This document shows, one piece after another, positions 32,448 to 41,983 of a stretch of 64,000 bases of DNA (position 1 is its first letter; the number at the start of each line of letters is the position of its first letter). The DNA is taken from positions 1 through 64,000 of the forward strand of contig NZ_JHZF01000016.1 in the NCBI RefSeq assembly GCF_000688295.1, in the 5' to 3' direction. Source of the DNA: Pseudooceanicola nanhaiensis DSM 18065. GTDB taxonomy: Bacteria; Pseudomonadota; Alphaproteobacteria; Rhodobacterales; Rhodobacteraceae. A program made the position numbers and the translations under genes. A model generated the notes under the pieces. That model ran no database searches and was not told the origin of the DNA. It saw nothing but the letters and a program-made list of their open reading frames with translations.

Positions 32448-33451
32448 CAGGCAGTTTCCTTGAGTGCAGGAGCATGTGCGGGGCCGGGGAGGCCCGGGAT
32501 CTCGGTGACGGTGATATCCCCCGCGCGACAGCCCTCGGCGAGGGCGGCGGGCAGGGGGGAGGCCGAGATGTAGAGCACATGCGCACCCCGGGAAGCCTGC
32601 CCGGTCAGGAGCTTCGGCATCGGCGGCACGTCGGTCGGCCGCTCCAGCGCGATGAAGCGCGCCTCGCGGCGGGCCAGTTCCAGCACCGCCGGAGAGACAC
32701 CGGCGTCATGGACCACCACGTCCGCCAGATCGAGCGCCTTGCGGGCCTTCAGCGTCATCAGGTCCGGATCGTCCGAGCCGGTCCAGGTCAGGGTGATCCG
32801 GCCCGCGGGCGTCTCGGTCTTCAGGTGCCGGTCCAGCAGAAGCGTCAGCGCCGGGTCGAGCGCGACCTCGCCGCCCGCGTCATAGGCCTCGGGGCCGGCG
32901 CGGTCGAAATACTCGGTCCAGAAGGCACGGCGGGGGCGGCCGTGGGGGAGCGCCATGGCCGCCTTCCGGAAACCCTGCGCGGCCCGCGTGAGCAGACCGA
33001 GCGAGGCGGGAAGCCGTGCCTCGAGATCGGCCTTGATGGACCGCGCGAGCATCGGCGCCGCGCCTTCTGTTCCGATCGCGATGCAGACCGGATCCCGGTC
33101 CACCATCGCGGGTGTGATGAACGCGCTGTCGTCGAGGTTGTCGACGATGTTCACGAGCACGCCGGCGGCCTCTGCGAGCGCCGCGATCTCGGCGTCGCGC
33201 ACGGGCTCTTCGTCGGCGGCATAGACCAGCCGAGCGCCTGTCACGTCAGCCGCCACGAGCGGGCGGCGCAGGAGCGCGAGTCGCCCGTCGCGGGCCCAGC
33301 TTTCGAGCTCGGGCGCGGGGTCCTCGGCATAGACCTCGATCCGCGCGGTGGTCTTCATCAGAAGGCGCAGCTTGGCCAGTGCCGCCTCGCCGCCGCCGGA
33401 CAGGAGGATGCGGGCGCTGTCGGTGTTCACGAAGATCGGGAAGTGCCGCAT
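32447..33451 (-). CDS. cysG: siroheme synthase with a truncated methyltransferase domain
   Basis: 334 residues, against about 460 for full CysG. Residues 1 to about 200 are the precorrin-2 dehydrogenase/ferrochelatase (Met8-like) part: PIFVNTDSARILLSGGGEAALAK with a glycine-rich NAD site, then VNIVDNLDDSAFITPA. From about 215 only the first third of a uroporphyrinogen-III methyltransferase follows (ITLTWTGSDDPDLMTLKARKAL), with the SAM-loop GxGxGD changed to TGSDDPD. The SUMT half is therefore probably inactive, and a separate CobA is expected elsewhere. It is the first gene of the operon, divergent from an Lrp regulator. Confidence 0.85.
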   Translation of the reverse strand: MRHFPIFVNTDSARILLSGGGEAALAKLRLLMKTTARIEVYAEDPAPELESWARDGRLALLRRPLVAADVTGARLVYAADEEPVRDAEIAALAEAAGVLVNIVDNLDDSAFITPAMVDRDPVCIAIGTEGAAPMLARSIKADLEARLPASLGLLTRAAQGFRKAAMALPHGRPRRAFWTEYFDRAGPEAYDAGGEVALDPALTLLLDRHLKTETPAGRITLTWTGSDDPDLMTLKARKALDLADVVVHDAGVSPAVLELARREARFIALERPTDVPPMPKLLTGQASRGAHVLYISASPLPAALAEGCRAGDITVTEIPGLPGPAHAPALKETA

Positions 33452-33492
33452 TCGGGCTGCCCCTCGGGTGGTTTGACTTGCCCTTCAATCTA

Positions 33493-33503
33493 GGAAATAT
33501 TCC
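33493..33503. promoter_or_regulatory. near-palindrome in the cysG/Lrp divergent promoter region
   Basis: GGAAATATTCC lies in the 145-base region between the cysteine operon and the Lrp-type gene. AT-rich palindromes of this kind are typical Lrp/AsnC half-site cores. No consensus promoter is clear on either strand, so the assignment is tentative. Confidence 0.3.
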
Positions 33504-33596
33504 CGGTTTGACGCCAGTGGGGCGGGGAAATAAGAACACGGTTCCGGAGAGGGCGCCCGCTTGGGCCAGTGTCCCGGGGAAATGGAGTGGGGCGAA

Positions 33597-34058
33597 ATGT
33601 CCGTCCGTTTGGATGAAACAGACCGGAAAATCCTTTCGCAGTTGCAGCAGGACGCGAGCCAGTCGCTCGACGAGATCGCCCGCAAGGTGGGGTCCTCGAA
33701 GACCCCGGTCTGGAACCGGATCCGCAAGCTGCGCGATGCGGGCGTGATCGGCGCGCAGACGGTGATCCTCGATCCCGAGGCGCTCGGGTTCGAGGCCTGC
33801 TTCTTCGTGCTGATCCGGACGGCCGAGCACGATGCGGAGTGGCAGAAGCTCTTCCTCGACGTGCTGAAGAAGCGCCCCGAGGTGCAGGAGGCGCACCGGC
33901 TTGCGGGCGAGATCGACTATATCCTCAAGGTCCGGGTGAAGAACGCGCGGGCCTATGACGCCTTTTACCAGGCGATGATCTCGGAGGTTAAGGTGCACAA
34001 CGTGACGGCGCTGCTGTCGATGGAAGAGATCAAGTCGACGACGGCGCTGCCGGTGTAA
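33597..34058 (+). CDS. Lrp/AsnC-family regulator
   Basis: A 153-residue regulator with an N-terminal helix-turn-helix (LDEIARKVGSSKTPVWNRIRKL, about residues 20-41) and a C-terminal RAM (AsnC ligand-binding) domain. It starts at the ATG at 33597 (MSVRLDET); twelve more codons upstream are open but lack family similarity. Its divergent position with respect to cysG-cysI-cysH suggests control of sulfur assimilation, perhaps in response to cysteine or another amino acid. Conservation elsewhere was not checked. Confidence 0.87.
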   Translation: MSVRLDETDRKILSQLQQDASQSLDEIARKVGSSKTPVWNRIRKLRDAGVIGAQTVILDPEALGFEACFFVLIRTAEHDAEWQKLFLDVLKKRPEVQEAHRLAGEIDYILKVRVKNARAYDAFYQAMISEVKVHNVTALLSMEEIKSTTALPV

Positions 34059-34134
34059 GGGTGGAGTTCGGCCAGTTGGGGCCGAAGCGCGCCGCGCGGG
34101 CGCAATTCTGGAACGATGAAGCATGAGGTTCGGG

Positions 34135-35376
34135 ATGACTGACGTCGACCTTGTCGTCGTGGGGGCGGGGATCGTCGGGGTCTCGGCGGCGCTCTGGGCG
34201 CGGATGCGCGGGCTCTCGGTCCTGCTGGTGGATGCCGAGGCGCCGGGCGCGGGGACGAGTTCCGGCAACGCCTGCACCATCGCCACCTACGGCTGCCTGC
34301 CGATGTGCGACCCTTCGGTGATCTCCGGCCTGCCGGGGCTGCTCTTCGGATCGGACTCGCCGCTCTCGGTGGACTGGAGCCATGCGCTGCGCCACCCGCG
34401 CTGGATGCTGTCCTTCCTCGCCAATTGCCGTGCGGCGCCCTCGCGGCGGATTGCGGAGGACCTTGCCGCGCTGCTCTCCCATGCCGATGCGGGGCTCAAT
34501 CCGCTGATCGCGGAGGCCGGGGCGGAGGATCTGATCGCGGCGCGGGGGCAGCTCACGATCTGGTCCACGGCCGCGGGCGCACGGGCGGCGGAGGCCGACC
34601 TGGCCCGCCAGCGCGCGCTCGGGGTCGAGGCGCGCGAGCTGACCCGCGACGAGGCGCAGGCGCTGGAGCCGGGCCTGCGCATCGGCATCGAACGGGCGGT
34701 GCATTTCCCCGGTGCGCGGCAGGTGACGGACCCGGAGGCGCTGGTGCGGCGGCTGCACGCGCGTTTCGTCGCGCTGGGCGGTCTCTGGCGGCAGGAGCGG
34801 GTGACGGGGGTCCGGACGACGCCGACCCTGGCGGAGGTCGCCCTCGGCGCCGATACGGTCACCGCCGGGCGCGTGGTCATCGCGGCGGGCGCCTTCTCGG
34901 GCCGCATCCCCGGCAGCGGTGCCGAGGCGCTCCCGCTGGGCGTGGAGCGCGGCTATCACCTGCTCTTCGCCGGTGAGGGGCACCGGCTGACGCGGCCCGT
35001 CGGTTGGAACGAGGCGGGCTTCTATTCGGTCCCCATGGCCCACGGCCTGCGTCTTGCCGGCACGGTCGAGATCGCCGCGCCCGAGGCGCCGGTGAACCAC
35101 AAGCGCCTGGCCTATATCGCGCGGAAGGGGGCCGAGCTGCTCGGGCCGCTGCCCGAGCCGACCAGCCACTGGCTGGGCTTCCGCCCCTCGATGCCCGATG
35201 CGCGGCCGGTGATCGGCCATGCGCCCGGCAGCGACCGGATCATCCATGCCTTCGGGCACCAGCACCTCGGGCTGACGCTGGGCGGGATCACCGGCCGGAT
35301 CGTGGCGGACATGGCCGAGGGGCGGCAGCCGAACCTGCCCGTCGCCGCCTTCGATCCGGGCCGCCGCTACCGCTGA
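34135..35376 (+). CDS. FAD-dependent amine/D-amino-acid oxidoreductase (DAO family)
   Basis: About 413 residues with an N-terminal GAGIVG dinucleotide motif (VVVGAGIVGVSAALWA) and the C-terminal FAD-closing segment GHQHLGLTLGGITGRIVADM. It belongs to the DadA-like group that dehydrogenates D-amino acids or N-substituted amino acids and passes electrons to the membrane quinone pool. The ATG at 34135 is preferred over 34123 because GAGG stands 10 bases before it. The convergent XRE-cupin regulator at 35380 (3 bases away) may control it. The substrate is not predictable. Confidence 0.8.
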   Translation: MTDVDLVVVGAGIVGVSAALWARMRGLSVLLVDAEAPGAGTSSGNACTIATYGCLPMCDPSVISGLPGLLFGSDSPLSVDWSHALRHPRWMLSFLANCRAAPSRRIAEDLAALLSHADAGLNPLIAEAGAEDLIAARGQLTIWSTAAGARAAEADLARQRALGVEARELTRDEAQALEPGLRIGIERAVHFPGARQVTDPEALVRRLHARFVALGGLWRQERVTGVRTTPTLAEVALGADTVTAGRVVIAAGAFSGRIPGSGAEALPLGVERGYHLLFAGEGHRLTRPVGWNEAGFYSVPMAHGLRLAGTVEIAAPEAPVNHKRLAYIARKGAELLGPLPEPTSHWLGFRPSMPDARPVIGHAPGSDRIIHAFGHQHLGLTLGGITGRIVADMAEGRQPNLPVAAFDPGRRYR

Positions 35377-35379
35377 GGC

Positions 35380-36018
35380 TCAGGCGCCCTGCGGGTAGGA
35401 GATGACCGAGAGGTAGCGGATCGGCAGCGTGCCCAGCACCTCGGGCCCGTGCGCGGCATCGGCGTCGAAAAAGAGCGAATCGCCCGGCTCCATGGTGAAG
35501 AGGCTGTCGCCGTGGCGGTACTCCATCCGGCCCTCGAGCATGTAGATCAGCTCGATCCCCTCGTGCTGGAAGGTCGGGAAGACGTCCGAGGTCTCGTTCA
35601 GCACGATGAGGTAGGGCTCCACCACCACGCCCGAACTGTTCGCCCCGATATGGCCGAGCAGGTTGTACTGATGCCCGGCGCGGGTGCCCTGCCGTTCGAT
35701 CTCGACCGCCGTGCCGGCCTTCACATGCATGACGCCGCGGGTCTCCTCGAACCCCGTGAAGAGCGCCGTCAGCGGCACCGAGAGCGCATGGGCCAGCGTC
35801 TGCAGGGTGGTCAGCGAGGGCGAGGTCACCCCGTTCTCGATCTTCGACAGCATGCCCACCGACAGCCCCGTCGCCCCGGCGAGGTCGGCCACCGTCATGC
35901 GCTGGCGTTTCCGCTGGGTGCGGACCTCGCGTCCGATGGCGGCTTCGAGGGTCTTCTCGCGGCGTTCGCGCAGGCGGTGCGGGTTCTGGGAGAGGGGTGT
36001 CTTCGCGGGTGTCTTCAT
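35380..36018 (-). CDS. XRE-family regulator with C-terminal cupin domain
   Basis: A 212-residue protein with an HTH_3 domain (MTVADLAGATGLSVGMLSKIENG, about residues 41-63) and a cupin sensor (about 130-205, EGIELIYMLEGRMEYRHGDS and PGDSLFFDADAAHGPE). This PuuR-like architecture senses small amines or amino acids. It converges on the DAO-family gene with a 3-base gap and lies downstream of rluE on the same strand. Target genes are not evident from the sequence. Confidence 0.87.
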   Translation of the reverse strand: MKTPAKTPLSQNPHRLRERREKTLEAAIGREVRTQRKRQRMTVADLAGATGLSVGMLSKIENGVTSPSLTTLQTLAHALSVPLTALFTGFEETRGVMHVKAGTAVEIERQGTRAGHQYNLLGHIGANSSGVVVEPYLIVLNETSDVFPTFQHEGIELIYMLEGRMEYRHGDSLFTMEPGDSLFFDADAAHGPEVLGTLPIRYLSVISYPQGA

Positions 36019-36085
36019 CTCGTCCGCCGTCTGGGCTCGGCCCCGAGTCTGGCCGATCCGCCGCCCGCTGTCGAGCGCTGGCCGG

Positions 36086-36634
36086 TCACGCGTCCCGCCA
36101 CTGGCCGGGACGGAGCCCGCCGAGGTGCCAATGCCCGATCCGCGCCCGGATCAGCCGCAGCGTGGGGTGGCCGACATGCGCGGTCATCCGGCGGACCTGC
36201 CGGTTGCGCCCCTCGGAGATGGTGATCTCGAGCCAGCAATCGGGGACGGACTGGCGCACGCGGATCGGCGGGTCGCGGTCCCACAGGGCGGGCGGGCTGT
36301 CGATCCGGACCACATGGGCGGGGCGTGTCGGGCCGTCCTTCAGCGTCACCCCCCGGCGGAGCGCCTCGAGCGCCGCGTCCTCGGGCAGGCCCTCCACCTG
36401 CACCCAGTAGGTCTTGGGCATCTTGTGCTTCGGGTTGGCAATCCGCGCCTGCAGGCGGCCGTCGTCGGTCAGCACCATCAGCCCTTCGCTGTCCCGGTCG
36501 AGCCGCCCGGCGGGATAGACGCCGGCCACCTCGACATGGTCCGAAAGCGTCGCACGCGGGCTGTCGGCACTTCCCTTGTCGGTGAATTGCGAGAGCACGC
36601 CGTAGGGCTTGTTGAAAAGAAGGGTCCGGGCCAT
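36086..36634 (-). CDS. rluE: 23S rRNA pseudouridine synthase
   Basis: A 182-residue RsuA/RluE-family synthase without an S4 domain, as in RluE, which modifies U2457 of 23S rRNA. The catalytic motif is [15 protein letters not shown] (about residues 42-56) with Asp46, followed by KTYWVQVEG and [20 protein letters not shown]. Its size and architecture fit RluE better than RluB or RluF. The gene follows tRNA-Gly on the same strand. Confidence 0.9.
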   Translation of the reverse strand: MARTLLFNKPYGVLSQFTDKGSADSPRATLSDHVEVAGVYPAGRLDRDSEGLMVLTDDGRLQARIANPKHKMPKTYWVQVEGLPEDAALEALRRGVTLKDGPTRPAHVVRIDSPPALWDRDPPIRVRQSVPDCWLEITISEGRNRQVRRMTAHVGHPTLRLIRARIGHWHLGGLRPGQWRDA

Positions 36635-36689
36635 CTGCGCTGCATACCGGCTGGCGCGGCGAAGGGGAAGCGGGGGGAGGGGGGGGGCG

Positions 36690-36764
<75 letters not shown>

Positions 36765-36997
36765 TCAGCAGCACTCCACCTAAGGCATGCCCGGGACCCC
36801 GTCAAGTATCGCATCCTGTCCCCGGGCCGCCCGAGGCACGTACATGCCCATCTGCCAAACGGGCGCTTGGGGGTGGCACCGCACGAGACCGCGATGCCCG
36901 GTATGCGCGGGACTCAGAAAGGCTTGCGCCATGCCGTGGACGTCGGCGACGCGCAGGGGCGGACAGGGCCGGTCGTGCGAATTGGCGCGAGCCTGTC

Positions 36998-37408
36998 CTA
37001 TCCTGCGGTCGTTGACCGTGGCACCAGTTGGGAAAGAACCTCGCGCAGCTCGCGCTCGTTCACCGGTTTCCTCAGGAAAGGTGCCTTGAGTGCGGTGGCA
37101 CCGTCATCCAGACGCGACGGATCGTAGCCCGTCAGAAAGGCAAAGGGGATGCCGCTTTCGGCAAGCTCCATCGCAATCGGAATGCTCGTCTCGCCATCGC
37201 CCAGATTGACATCGAGGATCGCGACATCGGGCCGCTGGGCCTCGACGGCGCTCAGCGCCGAGGCCACGGTTCTCACCGGTCCCGTGGCGCTGCAGCCCCA
37301 TTCCTCCAGCAGCATGACAAGGTCCATGCCGATCAGCATCTCGTCCTCCACGACGAGAACCTTCGGCGCTCCCTTCTGCTCTTCTTCTGGCGACAGAGAC
37401 GTCGACAC
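36998..37408 (-). CDS. single-domain response regulator (REC)
   Basis: A 136-residue receiver domain with no output domain: acidic pair VVEDE (about residues 16-20), phospho-acceptor Asp in VAILDVNLGDGE (near 63), Thr in FLTGYD and Lys in FLRKPV. GTG at 37408 is the likely start, 15 bases after the hybrid kinase stop; longer open sequence upstream overlaps that gene. It is the probable phospho-target of the HWE kinase encoded just before it, acting by protein-protein contact as in HWE/PhyR-type networks. Confidence 0.87.
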   Translation of the reverse strand: MSTSLSPEEEQKGAPKVLVVEDEMLIGMDLVMLLEEWGCSATGPVRTVASALSAVEAQRPDVAILDVNLGDGETSIPIAMELAESGIPFAFLTGYDPSRLDDGATALKAPFLRKPVNERELREVLSQLVPRSTTAG

Positions 37409-37422
37409 TCGCTCAGTTTGCC

Positions 37423-40400
37423 TCACGCGTTTGCCTGCTTCTCGGAGCGCTCGATGACGCACCGCAGTCCGGTTTCCTCGTAGACAACATCGATCGAGGC
37501 ATCGAGTTCCTGTTGCAGGAGCCGCTGGATCAGGAAGGTCCCGAAGCCTTCGTGCTCCGGGGGCTTCACCTCGGGGCCGCCAATCTCTCGCCACTCTATC
37601 CGGGCGAACTCGTCTCCGTCCGTGGTCGCCCTGAGCTCGACCCGGCCGCTATCCGATGCGTAAGCGCCATATTTGGCGGCGTTCGTCGCCAGCTCGTGCA
37701 GCGCCAGTCCGATCGAAAGGGAGGTGCTCGGGCTCAGGGCTATCTCGTCCCCGATGTAGGTGAAGCGACCGTTCTGCGGATCGACATATGGCGCGACCTC
37801 GGCCTCGACGAGCGACCTCAGCGTCTGGCCTTCCCAGCCGCCGGAGGTGAGCGCGTCATGCGTGCGCGAGATGGCACCGAGCCGGCTGATGAGGCTCTCC
37901 GCCATGTGGTCCTTGTCCCGCGCCATGCGGGCCGTGAACCGCGCGACCGACTGCACCGTCGCGAGGATGTTCTTCACGCGGTGCTCGAGCTCGGCAAGCA
38001 GGATGTCCTTGCGGCGCTCCGCCTCCACGCGCTCCGTGACATCCACGGCCGAGGGGATGATCTCGGTGACCTGCCCGGTCTTGTCGATGTTCGGGACAAG
38101 CTGGAAGTCGATGGTGAGCATCTCTTCGCCGTCCATGCGCACGGGGACGTCGTAGCGCACGCTCTCTCCCTGCCTTGCGCGTTCCAGGGAGGCCTTGAGA
38201 CGCTCCTGGGATTCGGCGCTGAAGGACCACCACCGGCAATCCCACAGCTTCTTCCCGATGACATCGGCGCGGCGGAGCCCGCCACGGTCCAGCGCAGTGG
38301 CGTTGGCCTCCACAACGGTCCCGTCGGGCGTGAGCATGCCGACGAAGCTGCTCAGGCTGTCCTGCAGGGTCTGGAGGCGCTGGCGTTGCTCTGCCTCCCG
38401 CTGGGCGGCGAGCTTCTGCTCGGTCACGTCCGCGATCACCCCCACCATGCAGTCAGTGCCGTCTTCGTCCCGATTGACGCTGGCAAAATACTGGATGTGG
38501 CGCTCGGTGCCGTCGGCGGGGTGAGCTATCCGCACCACCGTGTCGAGCGCACCCGTCTTCCTGGCCTCCGCGATGTCCTGCGTGAAGCGCTCGACGTCAT
38601 CCGGGTGCAGAACGCTCTCGCGGAAGTCCGCGAAGCTGAGCGGACCCTCTTCGCGGGAGCGTCCGAAGATCTCGTAGAGGCGGTCATTCTCCCAAAGCGC
38701 CTCATCCTCGTCCATGCGCCATTCGAAGACGCCGAGCCCTGCGGCATCGACGGCGATGCCCTGGCGGACGGCGCTCTCTTCGATCCGGCGCTCCAGCTCC
38801 CGTTCCTTCGTGACTTCGCGAACGCAGGTGCCGATGGCGACCACGTCCGGACCGTCGAAGACGGGATAGAAGTCGACCAGGAATTCCCGCCTGCGCCCGG
38901 GCGCGGAGGGCGTCTCGGTGCGCACGTTGAGGCCATGCGCCGGCTCGCCGGTCTCCATGACCTTCCGCTGGATTTCAGCCACCGAGGCGTGCGCCTCCGG
39001 GACCATCTCTTCCTGGAGCTTGCCGATGTGCTCCTCGACCGAGAAGCCGTTCATGGCGGCAAGCTGCTCGTTGATGCGGACATAACGCATGTCCCGATCG
39101 ATGAGGCTCAGGCCGATCGGGGCCGTGTCGTAGAGCGTCGCGAGTTCCGAATACTGCTCGCGCAGGACGCGCGCATTCTCTTCGAGCTGCCGCTCGTTGC
39201 GCTTGCGTCCTGTCACGTCGATGAAGGTGATGACCACGCCGTCGATCCGGTTGTCGATTGTCCGGTATGGCCGCACCCGGGCCTGGAAGGTCTCGTCCGT
39301 GGACTCGATGCGAAGCTCGCGCTCGACGGGCTGGAGCGTCTTTCGCACCTTCTCGGCGTCGCCGGAGAGTTCGGGGTAGTCCACCTTGCTGGCGAGATCG
39401 TGGATGGAGCGGCCGACATCACGCTCCTGCACGCCGAAGAGCCGGCTGAGTTCGGGCGTGTAGAGCCGCACGCAATCCGACTCGTCGATGAAGAGCGTCG
39501 CGATGTCGGTGCTCTCCAGCAGGTTCTTGAGGTCGCTGTTGGCGCGGGTGAGCTGCCGGTTGTTTTCGGAAAGCTCGGCATTGATGGTCTCGAGCTCCTC
39601 GTTGATCGACTGGAGCTCCTCGCGGCTCGTCTCCAGTTCCTCGTTGGAGCTCTGGAGTTCCTCGTTCATGCTGAGGAGTTCTTCGTTCGCGCTGCGCAGT
39701 TCCTGCTCGGAGGTCTCGAATTCCTTCTCCAGGGAGCTCAGCCGCTTGCGCGTCAGGAGCAACTCCTGCTCGTGCACCTCGCCGCGCCGGCTCACGTCCA
39801 CGTCGAGGGCCTTGTCCATGTCCCGGGAGCGGACCTCGTTCAGCGAGACAAGCATCAGCTCGCTGTCGGCCCCGAAGGGCGTCACGCCCACGTCGAACAG
39901 TCTCGGGGTGTCCCCCACATGCGCGACGACGTTCTTGACCTCGGCATCGAGCCCGCTCTCCCGCGCCTCGTCGAGGGCGGAGTGAACCGGCAACCGCAGA
40001 TCCGCCGTCAGGTAGTCGTCCAGTGCCGTGCTCGGTGTCCCGCGGGACGGCTTCACGAGGGATGTCATCGCCTCGGACACATAGACCACCTCGTTCTGGC
40101 GGTTGATCGTGGCGAAGGGCGCGGCACGGCGCTGTAGGAAGATCTGTTCGGACTGGCTTTCGAGGTCGTCCCTCGATCGCGGCTGCTGCTGCTCGGGTGT
40201 GAGTCCGCTGCGCAAGCCCATGGGCCCTTCGCGTCGCCGTCCCGCGGAGAGCGAGGAAAAGGCAGGTGATACACTGTCATCCCGCCGGAAGAGCCGAGCC
40301 CCTCGATGCACCGTTCGGAAGAAGCGCTCATTGCGACCCAGCGACTCCGACGGTCCCAGCCAGAGGTAGCTGTTTGGATTGAGAGCGTAGTGGAAGCGCG

Positions 40401-41682
40401 GCAGCAGGCTCTCCTGACTGTCGGCGTTGAGATAGATCATCACGTTCCGGCAGGAGATGAGATCGAGCTTCGAGAACGGCGGGTCGGACAACAGGTTGTG
40501 CGGGGCGAAGACACACATCTCGCGGAGATGGCTGTCGAGCTGCCATATGTCCTCGTCCTGGGTGAAGAAGCGCCCGCGACGTTCTTTCCCCAGCGTCTCG
40601 ACCGCCGCCTCGGAATAGCGTCCGACCCTTGCGTGCCGGAGCGCATCGAGGTCGATGTCCGTTCCGAAGATCTTCCACGATCTCTTGTCACCCATCTCCT
40701 CTGCGAGCTCGGTCACGAGAATGGCGATGGAGTAGGCCTCTTCCCCCGTCGAGCATCCCGGCACCCAGATGCGGAAGCCCGGGCGGTCGCTCTCGAGCAG
40801 CGGCTTCAGCACCTGGTCCCGCAGGGTGTCGAAAGCCCCGGGGTCGCGGAAGAACTGCGTGACACCGATGAGAAAGTCCTGCGTCAGCAGCTGACGCTCC
40901 TCCGATTTCGACTCGAGTGTCTTGAGATAGCCGTCGAGGGTTCTCTGCCGGAGCAGGGTCATGCGCCGCGCCACGCGCCGGACGAGGGTTCCGGGCTTGT
41001 AGCCGGCGAAGGAGTTGCCAGCCTCGTCCTCGATCCGGTCGAGGACTTCGTCGAGCCGCGCTTCGACGGCGTCGAGCAGATTCTCTCGCCCGCCATCATC
41101 CTCGATCTGCTCGCGATGGCGCACGATATCGAAGATCCGGCCGGGCATGTCCTGGGCGCGAAGCGCGAAGTCCACCAGCCCCGTCGCGGCCGCACTATCG
41201 GGCATGCCCGGGAAACGGGCGCTCTTGCTCTCCTGGACCAGCGCGATGCCCCCGCTGGATTTGATCGCCCGCACCCCCATCGTCCCGTCAGAGCCGGTCC
41301 CCGAGAGCACCACCGCGAAGGCCTTGCGCCCCGCCGCCTCGGCCAGCGAGGTGAAGAACCGGTCGATCGGGGTTCGGACACCTTCCTCCCGCTTGTGCTC
41401 GATCAGCTTGAAGCGATCCTCCTCGATCTCGAGAAAGGGTCCCGGCGGGATGATGTAGATATGATCGGGCTCGATCGCCCCGCCGTCCTCGATGCGCGAG
41501 ACCGGAACAGGCGTATGCGCTCTCAGAAGCTTGTCCATGAGCGACGGCTGATCCGGCGCCAGGTGCTGGATCACGACATAGGCGATCCCGCTGTCGTTCG
41601 GGATCGCGTGGACGAAGTCCTGGAGGGCTTCGAGGCCTCCGGCAGAGGCTCCGATACCAACCACCGTAGGCAATTCACTCAT
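37423..41682 (-). CDS. CheB-CheR-PAS-HWE hybrid signalling kinase
   Basis: A 1419-residue cytoplasmic protein. In order: CheB-type methylesterase (Ser13 in IGASAGG, His40 in VIQHLAPD, Asp in GTGSDGTMG), CheR-type methyltransferase (about 205-470, WVPGCSTGEEAYS SAM site), a long Glu-rich coiled coil with repeated EELQS-type heptads (about 630-730), several PAS domains, and a C-terminal HWE histidine kinase with LEHRVKNILATVQ, LHELATNAAKYGA and the family WRE near the end. There are no membrane segments, so it senses an internal cue. The start ATG is at 41682 (MSELPTVVGIGAS). Confidence 0.9.
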   Translation of the reverse strand: MSELPTVVGIGASAGGLEALQDFVHAIPNDSGIAYVVIQHLAPDQPSLMDKLLRAHTPVPVSRIEDGGAIEPDHIYIIPPGPFLEIEEDRFKLIEHKREEGVRTPIDRFFTSLAEAAGRKAFAVVLSGTGSDGTMGVRAIKSSGGIALVQESKSARFPGMPDSAAATGLVDFALRAQDMPGRIFDIVRHREQIEDDGGRENLLDAVEARLDEVLDRIEDEAGNSFAGYKPGTLVRRVARRMTLLRQRTLDGYLKTLESKSEERQLLTQDFLIGVTQFFRDPGAFDTLRDQVLKPLLESDRPGFRIWVPGCSTGEEAYSIAILVTELAEEMGDKRSWKIFGTDIDLDALRHARVGRYSEAAVETLGKERRGRFFTQDEDIWQLDSHLREMCVFAPHNLLSDPPFSKLDLISCRNVMIYLNADSQESLLPRFHYALNPNSYLWLGPSESLGRNERFFRTVHRGARLFRRDDSVSPAFSSLSAGRRREGPMGLRSGLTPEQQQPRSRDDLESQSEQIFLQRRAAPFATINRQNEVVYVSEAMTSLVKPSRGTPSTALDDYLTADLRLPVHSALDEARESGLDAEVKNVVAHVGDTPRLFDVGVTPFGADSELMLVSLNEVRSRDMDKALDVDVSRRGEVHEQELLLTRKRLSSLEKEFETSEQELRSANEELLSMNEELQSSNEELETSREELQSINEELETINAELSENNRQLTRANSDLKNLLESTDIATLFIDESDCVRLYTPELSRLFGVQERDVGRSIHDLASKVDYPELSGDAEKVRKTLQPVERELRIESTDETFQARVRPYRTIDNRIDGVVITFIDVTGRKRNERQLEENARVLREQYSELATLYDTAPIGLSLIDRDMRYVRINEQLAAMNGFSVEEHIGKLQEEMVPEAHASVAEIQRKVMETGEPAHGLNVRTETPSAPGRRREFLVDFYPVFDGPDVVAIGTCVREVTKERELERRIEESAVRQGIAVDAAGLGVFEWRMDEDEALWENDRLYEIFGRSREEGPLSFADFRESVLHPDDVERFTQDIAEARKTGALDTVVRIAHPADGTERHIQYFASVNRDEDGTDCMVGVIADVTEQKLAAQREAEQRQRLQTLQDSLSSFVGMLTPDGTVVEANATALDRGGLRRADVIGKKLWDCRWWSFSAESQERLKASLERARQGESVRYDVPVRMDGEEMLTIDFQLVPNIDKTGQVTEIIPSAVDVTERVEAERRKDILLAELEHRVKNILATVQSVARFTARMARDKDHMAESLISRLGAISRTHDALTSGGWEGQTLRSLVEAEVAPYVDPQNGRFTYIGDEIALSPSTSLSIGLALHELATNAAKYGAYASDSGRVELRATTDGDEFARIEWREIGGPEVKPPEHEGFGTFLIQRLLQQELDASIDVVYEETGLRCVIERSEKQANA

Positions 41683-41983
41683 TTTTCCCCAGCCTCCAAT
41701 TCCTGACCGCCACCTTGCGAACCGCAGGGTCGGCGAGCAAGGCAAATATGCACCACAGCGGACCTTATCGGTGCGCGCGCACACGCCTGCCGGCCCCCGG
41801 TCGGCCGCATCGCGGTTTCCCGGTCAAGGCCGTCGTCCGGATGAAACGGTCGGACGGTCCTCTCGGGCGGTGCGGCGACGTCTTTGCTGGACAGCCGCTG
41901 CGCGGACAGTTCTAAGTTGTTTCTTCGGTACGATAAACGGAGGCCTTGCGGAACCGGGTCTCCCGGTAAGGCGGGGACAGGGC
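41683..41983. other. divergent intergenic region between the two signalling operons
   Basis: Three hundred bases separating the hybrid kinase and the KaiC-like gene. I looked for an EcfG-type GGAAC-N16/17-CGTT box because HWE kinases often feed the general stress response; GGAAC occurs at 41950 but no CGTT follows at the right distance. No RNA gene or repeat is evident. Promoters for both operons must lie here. Confidence 0.5.

Noticed and set aside
37513..40137. An 874-residue plus-strand protein across the hybrid kinase gene
   Set aside because: It is the antisense shadow of the CheB-CheR-PAS-HWE gene, whose catalytic motifs are intact on the minus strand.
41683..41983. An EcfG general-stress promoter for the KaiC or kinase operon
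   Set aside because: GGAAC is present at 41950, but no CGTT follows at 16-17 bases and no phyR/ecfG gene is in the window.
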